NCBI RefSeq assembly: GCF_004522235.1
Contig: NZ_SDLT01000039.1
Coordinates: 34,964-98,963 of the forward strand
From: Amycolatopsis nivea
Lineage (GTDB): Bacteria > Actinomycetota > Actinomycetes > Mycobacteriales > Pseudonocardiaceae
Reading direction: 5' to 3'
DNA: 64,000 nucleotides
A program made the translations under genes and the position numbers. The notes beneath the pieces were generated by a model. The model had not been told where the DNA came from and did no database searches. It saw nothing but the letters and a program-made list of their open reading frames with translations. How positions within the stretch are numbered: position 1 is the first letter of the stretch; each line of letters begins with the position of its first letter. Positions 7,716 to 15,548 of the stretch are shown in pieces.

Positions 7716-9716
7716 ATGATGGGAATCGTGAATCGTCTCGCCGCTTCCACGAGCCCGTACTTGCGCCAGCACGCCGACAACCCGGTCGATTGGTGGGAAT
7801 GGGGGCCGGAAGCGCTGGCCGAGGCGCGCCGGCGCGGGGTGCCGATTCTGTTGTCCGTCGGGTACGCCGCCTGCCATTGGTGTCACGTCATGGCGCACGA
7901 GTCCTTCGAGCACGAGGGCACCGCGACCCTGATGAACGCGCATTTCGTGAACATCAAGGTCGACCGCGAGGAGCGGCCGGACATCGACGCCGTCTACATG
8001 GCCGCCACGCAGGCCATGACCGGGCAGGGCGGCTGGCCGATGACCTGCTTCCTCACGCCCGAGGGCGAGCCATTCCATTGCGGCACTTACTATCCGCCAG
8101 CGCCGCGCCCCGGGATTCCGTCGTTCACGCAGCTGCTCGTGGCGGTCGCGGAGGCGTGGGAGGAGCGGCCGGACGACCTGCGCGAGGGTGCGAAACAGAT
8201 CGTCGGGCACCTTGCCGAGCAGAGCGGTCCGCTGAAGGAGGCCGCCGTCGACGCCGACGCTTTGGCGGAAGCCGTGACGAAACTCGCGCAGGAGGCAGAC
8301 CCCGTGCACGGCGGTTTCGGTGGTGCGCCGAAGTTTCCGCCGTCCATGGTGCTGGAGTTCCTGGTGCGCCACCACGAACGCACGGGTTCGGTGCAGGCGC
8401 ACGCGCTCGCCGAGTCCGCTGCGGACGCGATGGCTCGCGGCGGCATTCACGACCAGCTGGGCGGCGGGTTCGCGCGCTACTCCGTGGACGCGGAGTGGAT
8501 CGTTCCCCACTTCGAGAAAATGTTGTATGACAACGCGTTGCTGCTCCGAGTGTACGCGCATCTCGCGCGTCGTGGGTCGGCGTCGGCGCTGCGGGTGACG
8601 GAAGGGATCGTCCGGTTCCTCGAGCACGATCTGCTTACGCCGCAAGGAGGTTTCGCGGCTTCGCTCGACGCGGACACTGAAGGCGTCGAGGGATTGACGT
8701 ACGTGTGGACGCCCGCGCAGCTCAACGACGTCCTCGGCGAGGACGGCCCGTGGGCGGCCGAACTGTTCAGCGTCACCGAAGAGGGCACCTTTGAAGAAGG
8801 TGCGTCGACCCTTCAGCTGCGGACAGATCCGGATGATTTCGACCGCTTCGAGCGCGTCCGGCAGGCATTGCTCGAAGCGCGCGCGGAGCGTCCACAACCG
8901 GGGCGGGACGACAAGGTCGTCGCGGCCTGGAACGGCCTCGCGATTTCCGCGCTGGCCGAAGCGGGCGTCGCACTGGAGCGTCCACAGTGGATCGAACTCG
9001 CTCGTGGCGCGGCGTCTCTGCTGCTGGACCTGCACGTCGTGGACGGACGACTCCGCCGCAGCTCGCGGGACGGCGCGGTCGGGACGCCGGTCGGCGTGCT
9101 GGAGGACTACGCCTGCCTCGCTGACGGTCTTCTCGCCCTCCACCAGGCCACTGGCGAACCGCGCTGGCTCACCGAAGCGACCCGGCTGCTGGACGTCGCA
9201 CTGGCGCACTTCGCGTCGGATTCCGCGCCCGGTGCGTATCACGACACCGCCGACGACGCCGAAATCCTGGTGCAGCGCCCGTCTGATCCGACGGACAACG
9301 CGAGCCCGTCCGGCGCTTCGGCGCTGGCTGGCGCACTGCTCACCGCGTCCGCGCTGGCCGGGGCCGACCAGGCTGCGCGCTACCGCGACGCTGCTGAACT
9401 CGCGTTGCGTCGCGTCGGTCTGCTCGCCGCGCGGGTGCCGCGGTTCGCTGGGCACTGGCTGTCCGTGGCGGAGGCGGCGCAGTCCGGACCGGTGCAGGTC
9501 GCGGTCGTCGGCGCGGACCGCGCGGAGCTGGTGACCGCCGCCGCGCAGCACATCCACGGCGGCGGCATCGTGCTCGGCGGCGAGCCGGACGCGTCCGGTG
9601 TCCCGCTGCTGGCCGACCGGCCGCTGGTCGACGGCGAGGCGGCGGCGTACGTCTGCCGCGGCTACGTCTGCGAGCGCCCGGTGACCGCGGCGGACCAGCT
9701 CATCGCCCAGCTCTGA
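7716..9716 (+). CDS. DUF255 thioredoxin-domain protein (YyaL/Rv1084-like)
   Basis: 666 residues (ATG at 7716 or the next codon). The N-terminal thioredoxin-fold domain carries the family signature SPYLRQHADNPVDWWEW and a CHWC active-site pair (Cys53, Cys56), followed by the GGWPMTCFLTPEGEPF segment. The rest is an alpha/alpha toroid resembling N-acylglucosamine 2-epimerase-type barrels (for example GGIHDQLGGGFARYSVD). This is the conserved spermatogenesis-associated protein 20/YyaL family, cytosolic and of unknown biochemical role. Length is normal for the family. In mycobacteria the homologue directly follows the mca pair; here about 6.6 kb of accessory DNA intervenes. Confidence 0.9.
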   Translation: MMGIVNRLAASTSPYLRQHADNPVDWWEWGPEALAEARRRGVPILLSVGYAACHWCHVMAHESFEHEGTATLMNAHFVNIKVDREERPDIDAVYMAATQAMTGQGGWPMTCFLTPEGEPFHCGTYYPPAPRPGIPSFTQLLVAVAEAWEERPDDLREGAKQIVGHLAEQSGPLKEAAVDADALAEAVTKLAQEADPVHGGFGGAPKFPPSMVLEFLVRHHERTGSVQAHALAESAADAMARGGIHDQLGGGFARYSVDAEWIVPHFEKMLYDNALLLRVYAHLARRGSASALRVTEGIVRFLEHDLLTPQGGFAASLDADTEGVEGLTYVWTPAQLNDVLGEDGPWAAELFSVTEEGTFEEGASTLQLRTDPDDFDRFERVRQALLEARAERPQPGRDDKVVAAWNGLAISALAEAGVALERPQWIELARGAASLLLDLHVVDGRLRRSSRDGAVGTPVGVLEDYACLADGLLALHQATGEPRWLTEATRLLDVALAHFASDSAPGAYHDTADDAEILVQRPSDPTDNASPSGASALAGALLTASALAGADQAARYRDAAELALRRVGLLAARVPRFAGHWLSVAEAAQSGPVQVAVVGADRAELVTAAAQHIHGGGIVLGGEPDASGVPLLADRPLVDGEAAAYVCRGYVCERPVTAADQLIAQL

Positions 9717-9810
9717 CGAATTCCGCCCCTGGTGAACGCGCTACCTGCCACGGTGGAATCAGCGTAGCTTCAGTAGTGACGTAATCATGTAATCAAGGAT
9801 GGTGGACGTC

Positions 9811-10365
9811 ATGGGGCGAGGTTGGAAAGGCCGGGGCTGGCAGCAGGCCGAGGCGCCGTCGGCGGACGACGCGGCGGCGTGGTTCGGCGGACGGCTCCCG
9901 GACGGCTGGTTCACCGGCGACCCGGAAATCACCGTGGACCGGGAAGAGATCCTGATCGTCGGCGAGCTGCCCGCGCTGACCGGCGAATACGCCGACGACG
10001 CGGCCCGCGCGGCCGCCGAGGACGGGCGGATCAGCCGGTTCCGCGAGGAAACCCGCGACGAGCGGATCGAGATCGCGCGGCAGGCTGAGCACCGCTACCA
10101 GCGCAAAGTGGCGTGGGGCGCGAAGCTGGGCGGCACGACGGTGCACTTCACGACGCTGTCGGTGCCGGTGATGACCCGGCTGCGGCAGCCCGAACGGCTG
10201 GTCCTCGACACGCTCGTGGACGCCGGCGTCGCGCGGTCGCGGTCCGAGGCGCTGGCCTGGGCGGTGCGGCTGGTCGGCGAGCACGCGGACACGTGGCTGA
10301 CCGAACTGCGCGAGGCGATGACCAAGGTCGACGACCTGCGGTCGAAGGGGCCCGATTTGGGCTGA
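9811..10365 (+). CDS. conserved actinobacterial hypothetical protein
   Basis: 184 residues from ATG 9811. An ATG 12 bases upstream is also in frame, but AAGGA and GGTGGA purine tracts better serve 9811. The product is soluble, with no signal peptide or transmembrane segment. Two features stand out: an Arg/Glu-rich central helix (about residues 72-98) and a C-terminal helix-turn region with ARSRSEALAWAVRLVGEHAD, which resembles the ribbon-helix-helix-like or CopG-style helix seen in some small DNA-binding proteins. No named family was recognised. It stands alone between the DUF255 gene and the acyl-CoA oxidase, on the same strand as both. Confidence 0.72.
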   Translation: MGRGWKGRGWQQAEAPSADDAAAWFGGRLPDGWFTGDPEITVDREEILIVGELPALTGEYADDAARAAAEDGRISRFREETRDERIEIARQAEHRYQRKVAWGAKLGGTTVHFTTLSVPVMTRLRQPERLVLDTLVDAGVARSRSEALAWAVRLVGEHADTWLTELREAMTKVDDLRSKGPDLG

Positions 10366-10423
10366 GCTGCGGAAGATCCTCCGCTGCGGCAGGCTGGTGG
10401 CACCCTGCTGCATCGGAGGAACC

Positions 10424-12319
10424 GTGGACGTCCCTGCTGTGCCCGAGAAAGTGGACCCGGACGCGCTGACCGCAGTCCTCGACGGACGCTGGGCCGGGTT
10501 GAAGCGCGACGTGCGCGCGCAGATGAGCACGGAGAAGTTCCGGGACACGATCGGTCTCGACGTCGAGGCGCACCGCGTCCAGGTGCTGGACCAGCTGCGG
10601 AAACTCGCCGAAACCGACCGTCCCGCGCTCGGCTTCGACGCCGCGTACGGCGGGCTGAGCGACGTCGGCGGGTCGGTGATGTCGTTCGAGATGCTCGGCT
10701 ACGGCGACCTGTCGCTGATGGTCAAGGCCGGGGTCCAATGGGGCCTGTTCGGCGGTGCGGTGCAGTTGCTCGGCACCGCGAGGCACCACGAGAAGTACCT
10801 GCGCCGCATCATGAACCTGGACCTGCTTGGCTGCTTCGCGATGACTGAGCATGGGCACGGTTCGGACGTTCAGCACCTGCACACCACCGCGACCTACGAC
10901 CCTGCGACGCAGGAATTCGTCGTGCACAGCCCAGATCCCGGCGCCACCAAGGAATACATCGGCAATGCCGCCCGTGACGGCCAACTCGCGGTGGTCTTCG
11001 CCCAACTGATCACCGGCGGCGAATCCCGTGGCGTACATGCCTTCCTGGTCCCGATCCGCGATGATTCCGGTGCTCCGGCTTCTGGCGTCACCATCGCGGA
11101 CTGCGGCATAAAAGCCGGTCTGAACGGCGTCGACAACGGACGGTTGACCTTCGACCACGTCCGCGTGCCGCGGGAAGCGCTGCTGAACCGCTTCGGCGAC
11201 GTAGCCGAGGACGGCACCTACACGAGCCCGATCGAAAGCGACGGCCGCCGCTTCTTCACGATGCTGGGCACGCTCATCCGCGGCCGCGTGAGCGTCGGCG
11301 GCAGCGCAGGATGCGCCACCCAACGAGCCCTGACGCTGGCAGTGCGCTACGGCGACCAGCGGCGGCAGTTCCAGCGTCCGGAAGGTGACGAGGTGGTCAT
11401 CCTCGATTACCTGGGGCACCAACGAAAACTCCTGCCAGCCTTGGCGAAGACCTACGCTCTGCACTTCGCACAAGAGGAACTGGTCGCCGCCCTGCACGAC
11501 ATCGCGTCCGACGCGCCGGAAGAAGAACAGCGCGAACTGGAATCCCGCGCAGCCGGTTTGAAGGCTCTCAACACCTGGCATGCAACCGCAGCGATCCAAA
11601 CCGCCCGCGAAGCCTGCGGCGGCAGCGGATACCTGTCCGAGAACCTGCTTGCCGGTCTGAAAGCCGACACGGACGTCTTCACCACCTTCGAAGGCGACAA
11701 CACTGTGTTGTTGCAGCTGGTGGCGAAGGGCTTGCTGACGCAGTACAAGGAACACTTCGAGGACCTCAGCCCGCTCGCGACTGCTCGCTTTGTCGCTGAA
11801 CAGCTGGTGGATACCGTGAAGGAACGCTCGGCCGCGTGGAAGTTCCTGGAACGCCTGACCGAGTCAGACGACGCTTCGGTGCTCTTCGACCGCGAGTGGC
11901 AACAGCGTCTCTTCGAGGACCGTGAAGAGCATGTGCTGAGCGGTGTGGCCAACCGTCTCCGTGGAGCTGCTTCGGATCCCTTCGGCGTCTTCAACTCCGT
12001 ACAGGACCATGTGCTGCTCGCTGGCCGCGTACACGTGGACCGCTTGATCCTCGACGCCTTCGCGCGCGCAGTGGCGAGCTGTAGCGACCCGGACGCTGCG
12101 GCGCTGTTGGATCGAGTGTGCGACCTGTACGCCCTGTCGACGATCGAAGCGGACCGCGCTTGGTTCCTGGAGCACGGCCGGATCTCGGCAACCCGGTCCA
12201 AGGCGGTGACTGCGGCGGTTAACGCACTGTGCGGGTCTTTGCGGCCGCATGCGCGGACGTTGGTGGACGGGTTCGCGGTTCCGGAACAGTTCTTGGCGGC
12301 CCCGATGCTGAAGGGCTGA
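10424..12319 (+). CDS. acyl-CoA oxidase/dehydrogenase family flavoprotein
   Basis: 631 residues. GTG 10424 is preferred because GGAGGA sits 3 bases before it; an upstream in-frame codon at 10397 lacks such support. The sequence follows acyl-CoA oxidase architecture. There is an N-terminal helical domain, then the FAD-contacting CFAMTEHGHGSDV (the acyl-CoA dehydrogenase signature), a beta domain with IGNAARDGQLAVVFAQL, and a helical C-terminus containing ACGGSGYLSENLL. The extra C-terminal domain and total length fit oxidases (transfer of electrons to O2) better than 380-residue dehydrogenases. It should catalyse the first step of fatty acyl-CoA beta-oxidation in the cytoplasm. Substrate chain length cannot be read from sequence. 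Confidence 0.88.
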   Translation: MDVPAVPEKVDPDALTAVLDGRWAGLKRDVRAQMSTEKFRDTIGLDVEAHRVQVLDQLRKLAETDRPALGFDAAYGGLSDVGGSVMSFEMLGYGDLSLMVKAGVQWGLFGGAVQLLGTARHHEKYLRRIMNLDLLGCFAMTEHGHGSDVQHLHTTATYDPATQEFVVHSPDPGATKEYIGNAARDGQLAVVFAQLITGGESRGVHAFLVPIRDDSGAPASGVTIADCGIKAGLNGVDNGRLTFDHVRVPREALLNRFGDVAEDGTYTSPIESDGRRFFTMLGTLIRGRVSVGGSAGCATQRALTLAVRYGDQRRQFQRPEGDEVVILDYLGHQRKLLPALAKTYALHFAQEELVAALHDIASDAPEEEQRELESRAAGLKALNTWHATAAIQTAREACGGSGYLSENLLAGLKADTDVFTTFEGDNTVLLQLVAKGLLTQYKEHFEDLSPLATARFVAEQLVDTVKERSAAWKFLERLTESDDASVLFDREWQQRLFEDREEHVLSGVANRLRGAASDPFGVFNSVQDHVLLAGRVHVDRLILDAFARAVASCSDPDAAALLDRVCDLYALSTIEADRAWFLEHGRISATRSKAVTAAVNALCGSLRPHARTLVDGFAVPEQFLAAPMLKG

Positions 12320-12347
12320 GCCCGTCGTCGATTCGAACGCGGAGGGC

Positions 12348-12896
12348 CTACATGCCGAGCAAGCGGGCCTTCTGCGTGGCGAATTCCTCGTCGGTAAGGA
12401 TTCCGCGCTCGCGGAGCTCCGCGAGCTTTTCAAGATCAGCAGCGAGGCTGCTGGTCGCGGATGCCGGCGCGGGAGGCGGTTCCGGTGCCGGGCTCGCGAG
12501 AGCTGATTCGCTTGCCGCTGACGCCTGCTGACTGGGATGGCTGCCGAGGACCAATTCGGTGAGAAGGTCCTTGATCGGCCTGGCCTCGTTGTGGCCGACC
12601 CGGAAATCGATCGTGTTCCCGCTGGTGACTACTTGGACTGCGGTGAAACGCAAGCCATCGCGTTTCGTCGTGACACTCGAGATGTTCTTGATCGGGATCA
12701 TCTCGGTGCCGGCCCGGCCAGAGCGGACACCGGTCGCGAGCAGGGACACGCCTGAGGTGAGAAGGCCGGCGGTGAGCTTGCCGCCGCTGACGCCGCGGGG
12801 ACGCTCCCATTCGACGCGGTCGGAGAAGATCTGCACCGTGGCGTTCTTGCCCGCGATATGGCTCTTGAACTGCAACAAGGGGATGTCGCTGGTCAT
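12348..12896 (-). CDS. SHOCT-domain protein with DUF4429-like N-terminus
   Basis: 182 residues. The N-terminal 110 or so residues are a beta-rich PH-like module (ATVQIFSDRVEWERPRG and IPIKNISSVTTKRDGL) as in DUF4429 proteins. After an Ala/Pro linker comes a C-terminal SHOCT motif, DLEKLAELRERGILTDEEFA...KARLLGM, a short oligomerisation module. The protein is predicted cytosolic. It is convergent with the acyl-CoA oxidase gene, ending 28 bases from it. Such proteins are common in actinobacteria but lack assigned functions; membrane or envelope association has been suggested for PH-like/SHOCT combinations. Confidence 0.8.
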   Translation of the reverse strand: MTSDIPLLQFKSHIAGKNATVQIFSDRVEWERPRGVSGGKLTAGLLTSGVSLLATGVRSGRAGTEMIPIKNISSVTTKRDGLRFTAVQVVTSGNTIDFRVGHNEARPIKDLLTELVLGSHPSQQASAASESALASPAPEPPPAPASATSSLAADLEKLAELRERGILTDEEFATQKARLLGM

Positions 12897-13025
12897 CGGC
12901 TCTCAGTCCTCCCGGCAGTGGTGAACTGAGTTCCACTGTCGCTGCCGTTGCCCGATCTGTCCACCATGCGGCGAGAAGCTTGTCGGGGCTGGGAAGGGCA
13001 ATCGCCGGACTCGCCCGGAGCCGAG

Positions 13026-13700
13026 CTACGAGTACATCGCCAACCAGATCGCGATGTAATGAGACACCGCAGCCAACACCGTGCACGCGTGGAAGAACTC
13101 GTGGTACCCGAACGTCTCCGGCCAATGATTCGGCCACTTCACCGCGTAAAAAACCGCCCCCACGGTGTAAAATAGCCCACCCACGCAAAGCAGCACCAAA
13201 GCCGCAACTCCGGCATGGCTCAGCAGCTCCGGCAGCACGAACACCGCGACCCACCCGAGCGCGATGTAGATCGGCACCCCGAGCCAGCGCGGTGCGTGCG
13301 GCCACAGCATCTTCATCGCCACACCCAGGATCGCGCCGCCCCAGACGATGCCCAGGACGATGTATCCCGTTGGCTTCGACATGGCCAGCAGGGTGAACGG
13401 CGTGTACGTGCCGGCGATGAACAGGAAGATCATCGAGTGGTCGGCGCGCTTCATCCACTTGTACGCGCGCGGGCTCCACAGCCTGCGGTGATACAGCGCG
13501 CTCACGCCGAAAACGCCCAGCACGGTGAGGCCGTACACGGACGTCGCCAGTGCGGCGACCGGCGAGACCGTCGACGCGGCGAGGCTGATCAGCGTGGCGG
13601 CCGCGGCGACGGCGCCGAAGAACGACCAGAAGTGGATGTGGCCGCGCAGCCGAGGCCGGGTGTCCTCGGGCACGGGCGGGGGCTCGATCGTCACGCTCAC
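13026..13700 (-). CDS. hemolysin III/TrhA family membrane protein
   Basis: 224 residues from GTG 13700 (another in-frame GTG at 13694). An upstream open frame exists but runs through the divergent prenyl synthase gene and is not coding. The protein has seven predicted transmembrane helices and the PAQR/hemolysin III signatures: ALYHRRLW after helix 2, RADHSMIFLFIAGTYTPF, and a C-terminal FGYHEFFHACTVLAAVSHY. The conserved Asp and His residues form the putative metal site of the family. Bacterial members (TrhA) influence membrane lipid homeostasis. The gene is divergent from the prenyl synthase, the same arrangement as Rv1085c-Rv1086 in M. tuberculosis (recalled). Confidence 0.9.
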   Translation of the reverse strand: MSVTIEPPPVPEDTRPRLRGHIHFWSFFGAVAAAATLISLAASTVSPVAALATSVYGLTVLGVFGVSALYHRRLWSPRAYKWMKRADHSMIFLFIAGTYTPFTLLAMSKPTGYIVLGIVWGGAILGVAMKMLWPHAPRWLGVPIYIALGWVAVFVLPELLSHAGVAALVLLCVGGLFYTVGAVFYAVKWPNHWPETFGYHEFFHACTVLAAVSHYIAIWLAMYS

Positions 13701-13787
13701 CTCGCCAAGGCTACGGGACCGTAGGTTTTTCGCCAGCCCCCGTGGCGCGTCACACCCTTGCTCCAGGGGTGCGTACGCTCGGGCGAC

Positions 13788-14564
13788 GTGAGCCTCCGGT
13801 CCTTCATGTCCGACGTTGTCTACAGCATCTACAGCCGCCGTCTGATCCAGCAGTCGGCGGGCCGTCATCCGCGGCATATCGCGATCATGCTCGACGGCAA
13901 TCGCCGCTGGGCTCGCGAGGCCGGGTTCACCGACGTGGCCGACGGGCACCGCGCCGGGGCCAAGAAGATCGCCGACTTCCTCAGCTGGTGCCAGGAGGCC
14001 GAGGTCGAGGTCGTGACGATGTGGCTGCTCTCCACCGACAACCTCAACCGCGATCCGGACGAGCTCACGCCGCTGCTGAAAATCATCACCGACGTCACCG
14101 ACGAGCTCGCCGGGGCCGAGGCGCCGTGGCGGCTGCGCATCGTCGGCGCGCTGGATCTGCTGCCGCTCGAGGTGGCGCAGAAGCTCACCGCAGCCGTGGC
14201 GCGGACCGAGAACCACTCGGGCATGGAGGTGAACATCGCGGTCGGCTACGGGGGGCGGCAGGAGATCGCCGACGCGGTCCGCAAGCTTCTCCTGCAGCAC
14301 GCCGACGAGGGTACTTCGATTCGCGAACTCGCGAAAATCCTCGACGTCGACCACATCTCGGAACATCTGTACACGTCAGGCCAACCGGATCCGGATCTGA
14401 TTATCCGAACATCCGGTGAACAGCGGCTTTCCGGATTTCTGCTCTGGCAGTCCGCGCATTCGGAATTCTGGTTCACCGAGGCTTACTGGCCGGCATTCCG
14501 GCGGGTCGACTTTCTCCGCGCGATGCGCGACTACGCCTGGCGGCACCGCCGGTTCGGGGCCTGA
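13788..14564 (+). CDS. short-chain (Z)-isoprenyl diphosphate synthase (Rv1086-like)
   Basis: 258 residues from GTG 13788. A TACGCT -10-like hexamer ends 8 bases upstream, supporting a leaderless start there; ATG 13806 is an alternative. It is a cis-prenyltransferase of the UppS family: HIAIMLDGNRRWA carries the catalytic Asp (residue 36), WLLSTDNLNR follows, and PDLIIRTSGEQRLSGFLLWQ and FTEAYWPAFR bind substrate. Similarity across the protein is to Rv1086, the omega,E,Z-farnesyl diphosphate synthase that supplies decaprenyl phosphate synthesis, rather than to the long-chain enzyme. It acts at the cytoplasm-membrane interface and feeds the lipid carrier for wall polysaccharides. Product chain length is inferred from this similarity. 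Confidence 0.88.
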   Translation: MSLRSFMSDVVYSIYSRRLIQQSAGRHPRHIAIMLDGNRRWAREAGFTDVADGHRAGAKKIADFLSWCQEAEVEVVTMWLLSTDNLNRDPDELTPLLKIITDVTDELAGAEAPWRLRIVGALDLLPLEVAQKLTAAVARTENHSGMEVNIAVGYGGRQEIADAVRKLLLQHADEGTSIRELAKILDVDHISEHLYTSGQPDPDLIIRTSGEQRLSGFLLWQSAHSEFWFTEAYWPAFRRVDFLRAMRDYAWRHRRFGA

Positions 14565-14623
14565 CGCGGCGAACCGGCCCGGCGGACCCACCCAGCCGGG
14601 CCGGTCGACCCGGCCGCTAACGC

Positions 14624-14660
14624 CGCGAAGGCCCCGGAGCCGGGCTCCGGGGCCTTCGCG
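14624..14660. terminator. bidirectional hairpin terminator
   Basis: Perfect 17-base arms (left CGCGAAGGCCCCGGAGC) around a 3-base loop, between the prenyl synthase stop (14564) and the convergent small exported protein (ends 14670). It serves both strands. Confidence 0.85.
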
Positions 14661-14669
14661 CAAGACGGC

Positions 14670-14918
14670 TCAGCCGTGGTGGTGCTCCATCGAGTGGGCC
14701 ACCAGCGCCGGGGTCAGCGCGATGCCGGTGTAGGCACCCGCGACCAGCGAAGCGGCACCGTAGCCCAGCGCGCCGCCGCCCTCGATGAAGGTGGCGTAGG
14801 CGTCGCCGAACGTCGGGTCCGGAGCGCCCTGGGTGGCGGCCGGGGAGGCGAACGCCGTCCCGCCGATCATCATCAGGCCCGCGGCCGCACCGGCGACAAT
14901 TCCAGCCTTCTTCAGCAC
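14670..14918 (-). CDS. small exported Ala/Gly-rich protein, function unknown
   Basis: 82 residues from GTG 14918. This start is chosen because AGGAG lies 8 bases upstream; a GTG at 14927 would place the same AGGAG on top of the start codon. The N-terminus (MLKKAGIVAGAAAGLMMIGG, then TAFASPA) is a Sec signal peptide with cleavage likely after AFA. The mature part of about 58 residues is Gly/Ala-rich with a second hydrophobic stretch (LGYGAASLVAGAYTGIALTP) and ends in SMEHHHG. It resembles the small secreted or chaplin-like hydrophobic proteins common in filamentous actinomycetes but has no cysteines or recognised domain. A 600-base intergenic region lies upstream. Confidence 0.65.
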   Translation of the reverse strand: MLKKAGIVAGAAAGLMMIGGTAFASPAATQGAPDPTFGDAYATFIEGGGALGYGAASLVAGAYTGIALTPALVAHSMEHHHG

Positions 14919-14927
14919 TTCGCACAC

Positions 14928-15384
14928 TCCTAGGTAGAGATACTGGGATTCGGGGCACCGGAGTGTTCCGGTGGTGTGTCCCGCAGTAAGGAAATTACCC
15001 CCGAATGGCCTCTAGCGAATGGTGCGTACGCCCATTGTGTGAGCGCTGGAAGGCCCAGTTCACTCGGTACGGTTCAGTGTCCAGGACGCGAAATGCATTC
15101 CGGTCTTCCCCGTGGTACAAGGCCCTTTACCTGGGAATTGCCTGCACTCGGTGATTAATTTTCCATGATCATCCATCTGTGCGACCGCCTGATCGCCGGA
15201 CCCCGTGACGCTGAGTGAGCACTGTGGACACTCTGTTTCGGGCGACCGACGGTGGGATGACGAATCGGCGAATCACCTGTGTGGCTGCCTGCACGACGGG
15301 GCGGACGTAGGTACCTTCCGGAATAGAGAGTTCGCGTTCCGTGCGGATTCTCGCGGGAGGCCCTGGTCGTGGCGTTGATCGAGG
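14928..15384. other. intergenic region between small exported protein and phoH leader
   Basis: No credible gene is seen; short open frames here lack ribosome sites or domain content. The region must hold the divergent promoters for the small exported protein and for phoH. AT-richer stretches occur at 15145-15175 (for example TGATTAATTTTCC), which are unusual for this genome and are a likely promoter location. Confidence 0.5.
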
Positions 15385-15531
15385 GGGCGGCTCAGCCGCC
15401 CACGAGATGCACGAGGGGGCCGGCACCCGGCCCTCGTGGCCGTGCCGCCTGACGCAGCCAGCGTCAGGGAGTGCGGACCCAGCCAGGGAGGTGCCCGGCC
15501 CAGCGAGTGCGGGCGTGGGGTGCACACGCCC
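15385..15531 (+). promoter_or_regulatory. structured 5' leader of phoH (four hairpins)
   Basis: Four stems occur in 147 bases directly before the phoH start: 15385-15401 (GGGCGGC/GCCGCCC), 15410-15438 (CACGAGGG/CCCTCGTG plus an inner CCGG pair), 15449-15467 (CTGACGC/GCGTCAG) and 15511-15531 (GGGCGTG/CACGCCC). A GGGAG(N)TGC motif recurs at about 15467, 15486 and 15537. No named riboswitch class was recognised. The density of perfect stems suggests a cis-acting RNA, but no ligand can be inferred. Confidence 0.5.
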
Positions 15532-15548
15532 TCGAGGGAGATGCCGTC

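Noticed and set aside
7635..9557. 640-residue open frame antisense to the DUF255 gene
   Set aside because: Arg/Gln/Val-rich translation typical of antisense high-GC frames, while the plus-strand frame has clear domains.
13701..14366. Long N-terminal extension of the hemolysin III gene
   Set aside because: It runs antisense through the prenyl synthase and lacks membrane-protein character. The homologous protein starts at 13700.
14976..15158. 60-residue open frame upstream of phoH
   Set aside because: No ribosome site or recognisable features, and it sits in a region that must contain promoters.
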